Positions 1 to 6,407 of a stretch of DNA of 10,771 nt are shown here, piece after piece. The position numbers were made by a program, and so were the translations under genes. Under the pieces are notes generated by a model that ran no database searches, was not told the origin of the DNA, and saw only the letters and a program-made list of their open reading frames with translations. How positions within the stretch are numbered: position 1 is the first letter of the stretch; each line of letters starts with the position of its first letter. The stretch spans positions 1-10,771 of the forward strand of contig JABJKO010000279.1 of assembly GCA_018660305.1 (NCBI GenBank). Reading direction: 5' to 3'. The DNA comes from Rhodospirillaceae bacterium. Lineage in GTDB: Bacteria; Pseudomonadota; Alphaproteobacteria; MPNO01; UBA2964.

Positions 1-1018
1 CATGGGCCCGGTCTCCTACATGGCAGTTTATGCGACCGAACGGGCGCTCGACTCCGCCGGTCTGACAGATGAACCGGTTCTGAAAGAGGGCCGGACGGGG
101 ATCGCCTACGGGTCATCTTTTGGCAGCCCGCAGCCCATGATGGCGTTCGCCGAACTGATGGAACAGGGACACTCGAGGACGCTCAGCGCGACCAGCTACA
201 TCCAGATGATGAGCCACACCGCAGCGGTGAATATTGGTCTTTTCTTCGGCGTCACCGGCCGTCTGATCCCGACCTCGAGCGCCTGCACCGCCGGTAGCCA
301 GGCCATCGGCTATGCCACAGAGGCTATCCGATGGAACAAGGCCGATGTCATGATCGCCGGTGGCGCCGACGAGCTTGATGTTACCGAAACGGCGGTGTTC
401 GACACGCTTTATGCGACCAGCGTGCTCAACGACCAGCCCGGGAACACGCCGCGACCCTATGACAGGGACCGGGACGGGCTGGTCATCGGCGAAGGCGCGG
501 TGACCCTTGTGCTTGAGGAACGCGAGCACGCCGTGGCACGGGGCGCGACGATCCTCGCGGAAATCACCGGCTTTGGCACCAATACCGACGGCAACCACGT
601 CACCCAGCCGCAGGCCCAGACCATGGAGCTGGCGCTACGGCTGGCGCTGGAAGACGGCGAGTTGGACAAGGATGCCATCGGCTTCGTCAGCGGCCATGGA
701 ACCGCCACGGAATGGGGCGATATCGAGGAAACAAAGGCGACCCATACCGTCTTTGGCGCGACCATGCCGATCCATTCGCTCAAAAGCTATTTCGGACATT
801 CACTCGGCGCCTGCGGCGCCATGGAGGCGTGGCTGGGCATCGAAATGATGCATGCCAACTGGTTTGCCCCCACCATCAATCTGGCCAATGTGGACGAACG
901 CTGCGGCGAGCTTGATTACGTGATGAAGGACGGACGTCTGCTCGAGACCGAATACCTGATGTCCAACAATTTCGCCTTCGGCGGAATCAACACGTCGCTG
1001 ATTTTCCAGCGCATTTAG
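1..1018 (+). CDS. Beta-ketoacyl-ACP synthase, FabF-like (5'-truncated by window edge)
   Basis: Condensing enzyme of the thiolase superfamily. It should catalyse decarboxylative Claisen condensation of malonyl-ACP with an acyl-ACP in a type II fatty-acid or polyene pathway in the cytosol. About 338 residues are visible; FabF-type enzymes have about 410. The visible start (MGPVSYMA) matches an internal FabF segment, so the ATG at base 2 is not the real start. Numbering from that Met, the nucleophile is Cys95 in SSACTAGSQ, His232 lies in SGHGTATEWGD, Lys261 in LKSYFGH and His266 in the same motif, so the enzyme should be active and not a chain-length-factor type. The tail NNFAFGGINTSLIF is the usual glycine-rich KS C-terminus. 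The motif pattern around GHGTATEWGDIEETKATHTVFG resembles ketosynthases of aryl polyene clusters more than housekeeping FabF, which fits the MMPL/LolA/DUF3261 genes downstream. The APE-type assignment is inference; the KS family is near certain. It is convergent with the lipoprotein gene, 16 nt apart. Confidence 0.93.
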   Translation, partial: MGPVSYMAVYATERALDSAGLTDEPVLKEGRTGIAYGSSFGSPQPMMAFAELMEQGHSRTLSATSYIQMMSHTAAVNIGLFFGVTGRLIPTSSACTAGSQAIGYATEAIRWNKADVMIAGGADELDVTETAVFDTLYATSVLNDQPGNTPRPYDRDRDGLVIGEGAVTLVLEEREHAVARGATILAEITGFGTNTDGNHVTQPQAQTMELALRLALEDGELDKDAIGFVSGHGTATEWGDIEETKATHTVFGATMPIHSLKSYFGHSLGACGAMEAWLGIEMMHANWFAPTINLANVDERCGELDYVMKDGRLLETEYLMSNNFAFGGINTSLIFQRI

Positions 1019-1034
1019 CCCGCCGCATCCGCGA

Positions 1035-1664
1035 CTATTTCAAGGCGCGGACGATCACGGGGTCACTGAACAGATCTTCGATTTTGTTCTTAAATGCCTT
1101 TGGGATGACTTTCCGGGAATGTGCCGGCGGGTTAAAGGCGCTGGCCCCGAGATTGTCCCTGCCATCAATTCTGGTTTTGCCACGCTCGCGTCCCGTCCGA
1201 TCGAAGATCCGCAGAGTTACGTCGTAATTCAGCGCCGTCGAAGAATAGGTGTCCGCCTTCCATTCAAACAGGATCAACATCACGTTGCGGTTTGCGTTGG
1301 ATTTCAGCATCTCTGACAGCGCTTTTTCCGACGTCGCTCCGGGCGAAACCAGGACGGGCTTTGCAGCCACATTTTGTGCGTTCATCGCCGACACAATTGC
1401 GGACGTCATGTCCTCTGCCAACGGCTTATCGGTCGCGGTGGTAACATCGAAGGGGTTGCCGAAACCGCCGCGCGACAGCCCAACAAATTTGGCGGGCTTT
1501 TCGCCGGAAACCACATAGGGCCGGGCATCGACCACGGCGACTGAAACCGAAGAATCCGTAGTCGCATCGATCTTGGCATCGATCGCATCATAGCGGTGCT
1601 GGACTCCAACGGCGCAGGCGCCCGTCCAGAAACACAAAAAGACGACAGCGATACGTGTCAGCAT
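1035..1664 (-). CDS. Putative lipoprotein of unknown function
   Basis: A 209-residue protein with a short hydrophobic leader (residues 4-13) ending in TGAC; Cys17 is the likely lipidated residue. The -3 position is Thr instead of the usual Leu, so the lipobox is imperfect. The mature part has a beta-rich start (SVAVVDARPYVVSGEKP, residues 40-56), then a Gly/Phe-rich stretch FVGLSRGGFGNPFDV and an LAEDMTSAIVSAM helix. This layout recalls YajG-like or other small outer-membrane lipoproteins, but I cannot place it in a named family. ATG at 1664-1662 is preceded by GGGGAGA with 7-nt spacing, supporting this start. It lies 80 nt downstream of the MlaC-like gene on the same strand and is probably co-transcribed with it. 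The 80-nt gap is A/T-rich, with runs of T on the minus strand but no clear hairpin. A structural or accessory role at the outer membrane is inference from the lipobox and its partner. Confidence 0.85.
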   Translation of the reverse strand: MLTRIAVVFLCFWTGACAVGVQHRYDAIDAKIDATTDSSVSVAVVDARPYVVSGEKPAKFVGLSRGGFGNPFDVTTATDKPLAEDMTSAIVSAMNAQNVAAKPVLVSPGATSEKALSEMLKSNANRNVMLILFEWKADTYSSTALNYDVTLRIFDRTGRERGKTRIDGRDNLGASAFNPPAHSRKVIPKAFKNKIEDLFSDPVIVRALK

Positions 1665-1744
1665 GACGTTATCTCCCCAATCAATGAACTACCGCAGATT
1701 GTGCATGGAAAGCGAAAAAGAAAAACCGGAAAAATGTGACAGTT

Positions 1745-2383
1745 TTATTTTTTCGCCCGCAGTACGTGGTTCTTGCGTATCAGGGCGGCGATCAGCCCTT
1801 CGATACCACCTCCGTTTCGCCGGAGGACCGAGGCGAACTCGGAGCGGTACACCTGGGCCTGGCTGATACCGAGAATGATAATGTCGATGATCAGCAGCCG
1901 GCCGTCGCGTTCGCGCAGACGCCAATCGATCTTCACCCACTTGATCCCGGATCTATTGACCTCGCTTTTGACCAGCAGCTGATCGCTCCCGATGGGTGTC
2001 GATCCCGTGACACGGATAATATCCGGCGAAATCGTTTTGATGCGGGGCTGAACATTGAACACCCGATTGGTGTAGGTCAGCACGATCAATTCTTCGAATT
2101 CGTGCAGGTACCGGCGTTTCTGATCTTTGGTTATTCGGCGGCGCAGCGGCCCTAGGACGAACCCGGCGATGGTCGGAACATCGAACCCGCTACGCAATTC
2201 ACGGCGCAGGCGCTTGGCGATCTCTGGGCGCGGCAGACCCTGGACTTTCAATTGCTCGATGGTCCGCGCAACGCCGGTCAGGATAAATTCCCGGGCCTTT
2301 TCGTAATTTGGGGCAGCCTGAAGCGGCGCCCCCGAACCAGCGGTTACAAGAAAAACAACCAGAAAGAAGAGTCCATACCTCAA
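1745..2383 (-). CDS. MlaC/Ttg2-family periplasmic phospholipid-binding protein
   Basis: Periplasmic lipid shuttle of the MlaC (toluene tolerance Ttg2) family. Members bind phospholipid or other apolar lipids and move them between inner- and outer-membrane complexes. The 212-residue length is typical. A signal peptide covers residues 1-24, with likely cleavage after LQAA. Family landmarks are visible: FDVPTIAGFVLGPLRRRIT (67-85), the FEELIVLTYTNRVF helix (96-109), VKIDWRLRERDGRLLIIDI (150-168), and the C-terminal SEFASVLRRNGGGIEGLI (181-198). The start is TTG at 2383-2381: no ATG is available in frame, and AGGGGA stands 7 nt upstream. No MlaA, MlaD, MlaE or MlaF gene is next to it, so it is not part of a standard mla operon. 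HpnM of hopanoid loci is a related family member and a possible alternative relationship. It is divergent from the export operon, which suggests that it serves the product of this locus; that link is inference. Confidence 0.9.
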   Translation of the reverse strand: MRYGLFFLVVFLVTAGSGAPLQAAPNYEKAREFILTGVARTIEQLKVQGLPRPEIAKRLRRELRSGFDVPTIAGFVLGPLRRRITKDQKRRYLHEFEELIVLTYTNRVFNVQPRIKTISPDIIRVTGSTPIGSDQLLVKSEVNRSGIKWVKIDWRLRERDGRLLIIDIIILGISQAQVYRSEFASVLRRNGGGIEGLIAALIRKNHVLRAKK

Positions 2384-2510
2384 CTGCCCGTCCCCTGTTT
2401 CTCATAGGAGCTGGCTTGATAGCACGTTTGTCCCCATCGTTGCCCGAAAGATTGTTTTTGGGCATTGTAGCCGCCGTGTCCACCCATATCCGAATGGAAT
2501 AGGTCGCCCC
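2384..2510. promoter_or_regulatory. Divergent intergenic region, likely promoters for both transcription units
   Basis: This 127-bp gap separates the leftward mlaC-like/lipoprotein pair from the rightward seven-gene operon, so promoters for both should lie here or just inside the genes. It is relatively A/T-rich around 2448-2468. TTGATA (2416-2421) and TTGTTT (2452-2457) resemble -35 boxes, but neither has a good -10 hexamer at 16-18 nt, so no promoter can be assigned. A weak AGG at 2501-2503, 7 nt before the ATG at 2511, is the only ribosome-binding sequence for the rightward first gene. I see no clear operator palindrome or riboswitch fold. Confidence 0.45.
2391..2396 (-). promoter_or_regulatory. 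Ribosome binding site for TTG start of the MlaC-like gene
   Basis: On the minus strand the sequence reads AGGGGA, 7 nt before the TTG codon at 2383-2381. The ATG at 2376-2374 and the ATG further upstream (about 22 nt before the TTG) are both in the wrong frame, so this site decides the start. Confidence 0.65.
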
Positions 2511-2750
2511 ATGACGGCAAAACAGGTTGGAGCCGTTTCGGCCATTGCTCTGACGGTTACCGCTGTCTGTATCCCGCCAGCGCAGGCTTATCTGGATCCC
2601 GGCACCGGTAGCATGATCCTTCAAGGCATCATCGGGGCCATCGCCGGCGCTCTTGTGGTGCTGCGGATATATTGGACCAAAATCAAGAATTTTCTCTCTC
2701 CCAATAACCCGTCCAATACCGCCGACAAAGACGATCGGGAAAAAGACTGA
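2511..2750 (+). CDS. Small secreted or membrane protein with YLDPGTGS motif
   Basis: A 79-residue protein. Residues 1-26 look like a signal peptide with cleavage after PAQA. The motif YLDPGTGSMILQ (27-38) follows directly, then a hydrophobic Gly/Ala-rich segment (about 36-55, IIGAIAGALVVL), a basic stretch (RIYWTKIKNF) and a charged, Asp/Lys-rich tail. With cleavage, the motif would be the mature N-terminus, anchored by one membrane helix; without it, this is a two-helix membrane hairpin with the motif in the loop. I recognise the YLDPGTGS pattern as recurring in small bacterial proteins of unknown function, but no biochemical role can be assigned. Its stop overlaps the methyltransferase start by one base (TGATG), indicating translational coupling and a shared function with the methyltransferase and sulfatase-like enzyme. 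Despite its size it is very likely real: it has a coherent signal peptide, motif and TM pattern. Confidence 0.85.
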   Translation: MTAKQVGAVSAIALTVTAVCIPPAQAYLDPGTGSMILQGIIGAIAGALVVLRIYWTKIKNFLSPNNPSNTADKDDREKD

Positions 2751-4150
2751 TGGAACCCGCGCGGCGAGACGAGGCGTCCTTTCGCGATCCGGCCGGGCAG
2801 GTCTACCGGCTCGAGGACAGAATTCTTCGCAGCGTGTCGGCATATGGCGCACCGGATTACGAATTCGTGCGCGACAGTGGCCTTCTGTCTGATCTGATCG
2901 CATCCAACCGGCTCATCTCTACCGATGAGGTTTCCGCCGATCTGCTGGGTACCGATGGGGGGAACGTCCGGTATGTTCTCGAACATTCGCTCATTCCGTT
3001 CATATCCTACCCTTACGAATGGTGTTTTTCGGCGCTGCAATCCGCGGCCCTCCTGCAGTTGGATCTCCTGGAGGAATCTTTGGGCCGGGGTGTCACCCTG
3101 TCCGATGCGTCGGCCTACAATGTACAATTCGTCGGCCCGGAGCCCTTGTTCATCGATCCCCTGTCTTTCCGGCGCTATCAGGAGGGCGACTACTGGACCG
3201 CCCATCAGCAATTCTGCGAACAGTTTCTCAACCCGCTGCTTTTGACCGCGCTGAAAGACGTGCCCTTCAACGGATGGTTCCGGGGGCATCTGGAAGGCAT
3301 TCGCTCGGAGGATCTCAACCAGTTCCTCTCCTGGCGCCATCTGCTGAACTGGCGGGTGCTGACCCACGTCACCCTGCCGGTGCGTCTTCAGTCCCGCGTC
3401 CGATCAACCAAGGACGCGCAGATAGAGCGGGTAAAGAAACGCCGCCTGCCGCGATCATCCTTCCTCGCCATGATTGGCGGGCTCAGAAAATGGATCGCTG
3501 GTCTCAAACCACCGGCTACCGGGTCGAATAGCTGGAGCGGCTATGAAGAGGACAACAGCTATGATGCCGCCGCCACCGCCGCCAAGGCTGGGTTCACCGA
3601 AAATTTTGCCTCAACGGTAGAGCCCGCCATGCTGCTGGATATGGGCTGCAACACCGGAGAATATGCCAAGATCGCGCTTCAGGCCGGGGCAAAGGAGGCG
3701 GTGGGTTTCGACAACGATCCGGCGACGGTCAACACCGCCTTTCTTCGGGCAAAAGCGCAGAATTTGCGGTTCCTGCCACTGGTGGTGGATGCGGCGGATC
3801 CAAGCCCGGGTCAGGGCTGGCTCGGACAGGAAAGAAAAAGCCTGAAGGACCGGGCCAATGCCGATGCGCTTCTCGCCTATGCGGTGGTTCATCACCTCGC
3901 CATCGGGCGCAACATCCCATTGCCGGAAATCATCGCCTGGCTAATCTCGCTTGCGCCGCAAGGGGTCATCGAATTTGTCGAGAAGGAAGACCCCATGATC
4001 GGCCGCATGCTGCAACTCCGTGACGACATTTTCACCGATTACAGCCGCGACGCTTTTCTGGCAGCCATCGGCGACCATGCCGAGATCGTCGACACATGCG
4101 AAGTCATCAAAGGAAGGCGTCTGCTCGTGTGGTATCGCCGGCCACGCTAG
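2750..4150 (+). CDS. Two-domain class I SAM-dependent methyltransferase (NoeA-like)
   Basis: A 466-residue cytosolic protein. The C-terminal half (about 270-466) is a Rossmann-fold methyltransferase: motif I LLDMGCNTGE (295-304) binds SAM, the acidic end of beta-2 is in VGFDND (D321), and LLAYAVVHHLAI (374-385) fits motif IV and the following segment. The N-terminal half (about 1-215) is not a methyltransferase fold. It contains TLSDASAYNVQF (116-127) followed by PLFIDPLSF (132-140), whose Asp119-x4-Asn124 and later IDP spacing resembles the catalytic loop and metal-binding Asp of kinase-like (APH-type) folds, without the usual His. The overall layout recalls the poorly characterised rhizobial nodulation-associated NoeA proteins; that comparison is from memory and unverified. 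The substrate is unknown; a sugar, lipid headgroup or acyl product is possible. The ATG overlaps the previous stop by 1 nt, and the sulfatase-like gene starts 6 nt after its stop, so the three are probably one functional module. Confidence 0.87.
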   Translation: MEPARRDEASFRDPAGQVYRLEDRILRSVSAYGAPDYEFVRDSGLLSDLIASNRLISTDEVSADLLGTDGGNVRYVLEHSLIPFISYPYEWCFSALQSAALLQLDLLEESLGRGVTLSDASAYNVQFVGPEPLFIDPLSFRRYQEGDYWTAHQQFCEQFLNPLLLTALKDVPFNGWFRGHLEGIRSEDLNQFLSWRHLLNWRVLTHVTLPVRLQSRVRSTKDAQIERVKKRRLPRSSFLAMIGGLRKWIAGLKPPATGSNSWSGYEEDNSYDAAATAAKAGFTENFASTVEPAMLLDMGCNTGEYAKIALQAGAKEAVGFDNDPATVNTAFLRAKAQNLRFLPLVVDAADPSPGQGWLGQERKSLKDRANADALLAYAVVHHLAIGRNIPLPEIIAWLISLAPQGVIEFVEKEDPMIGRMLQLRDDIFTDYSRDAFLAAIGDHAEIVDTCEVIKGRRLLVWYRRPR

Positions 4151-4156
4151 ACATCC

Positions 4157-5803
4157 ATGGAACAGTCCCAGCCCCCAACGAAAAACCGGTTGTTATTCGA
4201 TTTTCTCGCGTGCCTGCTGATCATTCTTTCCCATTTCGCGAACTATATTTTTTATGCAGGTTACGCGCGGATTTTTCCCGATATTCTTGTCGTCCTTACG
4301 TTACTCGGGATCGTGGCGCTGGGGCTGACCGCACTCCTGCAAATCCCCTCCAGAATTTTCCGCGCCCTCATCTTTGCCATATTAATCACCATCGTCATAA
4401 GCGATGCCCTCTATGAGTTCGGTGTCGCTGAAATCAGTACCCGCCTCGTCGCCCTGGCTGCGACTCTTCTGATCGTCTTGGCGCTGGCTTTTCTTCTTCG
4501 CGACCATGCGAACAAGGTGCTTATGGGCGCCTTCCTGGCGATGCTTTGTTCGACGATCGCCATTGCAGCCTTCTCCTCCAAGGACCGGGCTTCTCAAACG
4601 GCGGCAATTCCGAACAAGGGCGACAACGCCCTCCCAATTGTCGTCCATCTGATACTGGACGAACATATGGGCGCGGCCGGTATGACAAAGGCGCTGACGG
4701 GCGGAGAAGCCATGGGAAGAAGGATGCGCGAATTCTACAAGCGCGCCGGGTTTCGTCTCTTCAGCCATGCTTACAGCCAGTACGCCGAGACGGCGCAGTC
4801 CCTGACCAGCGCGATGAATTCCGACAATGACCGCTTTGGCGCAAATCATATGACGCAACGGCGATACGGGTTTTCGCTAAAGAATAACGCCTATCTCAAG
4901 GCATTTTCGGATCTGAATTACCGGATCAATATCGTTCAATCCAACTACATCGATTTTTGCCAGACGCAACAAATCCGCGTCGCCAATTGTGTCACCTACA
5001 AGCCGGACAATCTGAGATCCCCGGAAATCGCCGGTCTACCACTGGCCGAAAGGGTGAAATTGATCCTGAACATGTATTACAGCTCGCTGACCCTCATCAA
5101 ACTGATCAAGTATACGGAAACGCTGGATGAACGGCGCTCATGGCCGGGGCCGGTATTGTTAAGCGCCGCCAAAGCCATCGGTGCGCAATTGTGGCACGGG
5201 CGCGTGGGCCCGCTTGCCGTCGCAACCAGCTTCGATCAATTGGTGACGGATATATCCCGGGCAAAGGGCGGTTCCTTGTTCTTTGCCCATCTGCTGATGC
5301 CCCACTATCCCTACGTATATGGGCCCGACTGCGCATTACGCTCGCCGGTTTCGTCCTGGAGCCAGAAGCACCTCCCTGACGGCACCAATAGCTCAGCCTC
5401 CCGGCAAAAACACTATGCGGAATATTTCGACCAGACCCGGTGCGTGATGCGCAAACTGCAGCGCCTGTTCGACACCATGAAACGCGCCGGCACTTTCAAA
5501 AAGTCGATAATTGTCATTCATGGGGATCATGGCGCCCGCATCAGCCGCGCCTCACAGCTTGGAGCGGCGCCCTCCATGGCGGATTACATCGACCGCTTCT
5601 CCACCCTGTTCGCCATCAAGGCGCCCAACATTGTTCCCGGAACCGATGCGCGCATGGTATCGCTTTTGCAGCTTTTGAAATTTGCCACCTCCCGCGACGC
5701 GCGGTCCCTATCCGCAAAGGCCGTTCCCACCGTCTATGGCTACGATCGCAAGCGCGGCTATTCGGCGACAGTTCTTCCCGATTTTCCGGGCCGGGCAAGG
5801 TAG
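4157..5803 (+). CDS. Membrane-anchored sulfatase-like / alkaline phosphatase superfamily enzyme
   Basis: A 548-residue inner-membrane protein. The N-terminal third has four to five TM helices (about 12-34, 42-61, 67-85, 95-114, 119-138). The catalytic domain (about 158-548) should face the periplasm. Superfamily metal and active-site residues are visible: HLILDEH (164-170; D168/E169 at the usual metal position), YAETAQSL with Thr212 as probable nucleophile, MPHYPY (H383) and IHGDHG (D457/H458). True sulfatases carry C/S-x-P-x-R for formylglycine; this does not. A Thr nucleophile is typical of phosphotransferases such as LtaS, OpgB or EptA, so transfer of a phospho-headgroup or hydrolysis of a phosphodiester is more likely than sulfate ester cleavage. 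The donor and acceptor are unknown. The start has no good ribosome-binding site and lies 6 nt after the methyltransferase stop, which points to translational coupling. The superfamily call is confident; the activity is inference. Confidence 0.88.
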   Translation: MEQSQPPTKNRLLFDFLACLLIILSHFANYIFYAGYARIFPDILVVLTLLGIVALGLTALLQIPSRIFRALIFAILITIVISDALYEFGVAEISTRLVALAATLLIVLALAFLLRDHANKVLMGAFLAMLCSTIAIAAFSSKDRASQTAAIPNKGDNALPIVVHLILDEHMGAAGMTKALTGGEAMGRRMREFYKRAGFRLFSHAYSQYAETAQSLTSAMNSDNDRFGANHMTQRRYGFSLKNNAYLKAFSDLNYRINIVQSNYIDFCQTQQIRVANCVTYKPDNLRSPEIAGLPLAERVKLILNMYYSSLTLIKLIKYTETLDERRSWPGPVLLSAAKAIGAQLWHGRVGPLAVATSFDQLVTDISRAKGGSLFFAHLLMPHYPYVYGPDCALRSPVSSWSQKHLPDGTNSSASRQKHYAEYFDQTRCVMRKLQRLFDTMKRAGTFKKSIIVIHGDHGARISRASQLGAAPSMADYIDRFSTLFAIKAPNIVPGTDARMVSLLQLLKFATSRDARSLSAKAVPTVYGYDRKRGYSATVLPDFPGRAR

Positions 5804-5813
5804 GACGCAATCG

Positions 5814-6407
5814 ATGAACGCCGCCAAAATAGCCTTCGCCGCCCTGATCGTCGCCTACCCCGTCATTGTCTATTTTGGTCTGGATTATATGGACGCGCGA
5901 ATGATCGCGCTCATCCTGATCCTGATGGCAATGGCGCGACTGTTTCTGGCCAAGCGGATGAATGGCGCCGCAGGGGCCATGCCGCAGTCCAATTGGATCG
6001 TCGCGGCCCTGCTGCTGGTCGGCATCCTGGCGCTAATCTCCAATTCGGTCGTGCTCCTGCAATATTATCCGGTTTGTATGAATGTCCTCATGTTCATCCT
6101 GTTTTTCACGTCGCTCCTTCGCCCACCCTCGATAATCGAACGGATCGCCCGGTTAAAAACACCGGACCTGCCGGAAGCAGGGATCGCCTATACGCGCAAG
6201 GTAACCATGGTCTGGTGCGGTTTCTTTATTATCAACGGAAGCATGGCGCTCTACACGGTGCTCGGCACCGGTATGGGTTTCTGGGCGCTCTATAATGGCC
6301 TGATTTCCTATTCTCTGATGGGCCTGTTGTTTGCCGGGGAATATCTTGTGCGCCGACAGGTTCAGCGCACCAATTCACAGAGCCAGGGGGCGAAGGGCTG
6401 GTCATGA
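5814..6407 (+). CDS. COG4648-type six-TM membrane protein of APE-like clusters
   Basis: A 197-residue integral inner-membrane protein with about six TM helices (5-24, 29-46, 61-80, 87-103, 131-150, 156-178). A conserved central segment follows TM4: LLRPPSIIERIARL (101-114), then TPDLPEAGIAYTRKVTMVW (116-134), and a C-terminal FWALYNGLISY...GEYLVRR block. These match what I know of the COG4648 family, which commonly sits beside LolA-like and MMPL genes in aryl polyene-type clusters and has no established biochemical role; some database entries mislabel it as a gyrase subunit. I chose the ATG at 5814 because AAGGTAGGA lies about 9 nt upstream and the first TM follows directly. An in-frame ATG at 5682 would add 44 non-hydrophobic residues lying entirely inside the sulfatase-like gene. 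The stop overlaps the next start (ATGA), so it is coupled to the LolA-like gene. Confidence 0.87.
   Translation: MNAAKIAFAALIVAYPVIVYFGLDYMDARMIALILILMAMARLFLAKRMNGAAGAMPQSNWIVAALLLVGILALISNSVVLLQYYPVCMNVLMFILFFTSLLRPPSIIERIARLKTPDLPEAGIAYTRKVTMVWCGFFIINGSMALYTVLGTGMGFWALYNGLISYSLMGLLFAGEYLVRRQVQRTNSQSQGAKGWS

Noticed and set aside
1028..1051. TCCGCG/CGCGGA inverted repeat between the convergent genes, possible terminator
   Set aside because: Only a 6-bp stem with a 12-nt loop, mostly inside the lipoprotein gene and without a T-run; chance is likely in GC-rich DNA.
1665..1744. A/T-rich gap with T-runs on the minus strand between the MlaC-like and lipoprotein genes, possible terminator
   Set aside because: No stable GC stem precedes the T-runs; the GAAAAA/TTTTTC pairing is weak and the two genes look co-transcribed.
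2199..2903. 234-residue minus-strand open frame spanning the divergent intergenic region
   Set aside because: It overlaps the MlaC-like gene in another frame and the small protein and methyltransferase antisense; the translation is Arg/Pro/Gly-rich without motifs.
2621..3367. 248-residue minus-strand open frame opposite the methyltransferase N-terminus
   Set aside because: Antisense to a gene with clear domain content; no recognisable motif or ribosome binding site.
5682..5813. N-terminal extension of the COG4648-type protein
   Set aside because: The extra 44 residues are Pro/Arg-rich, lie wholly within the sulfatase-like gene, and the ATG at 5814 has a better upstream site and begins at the first TM.
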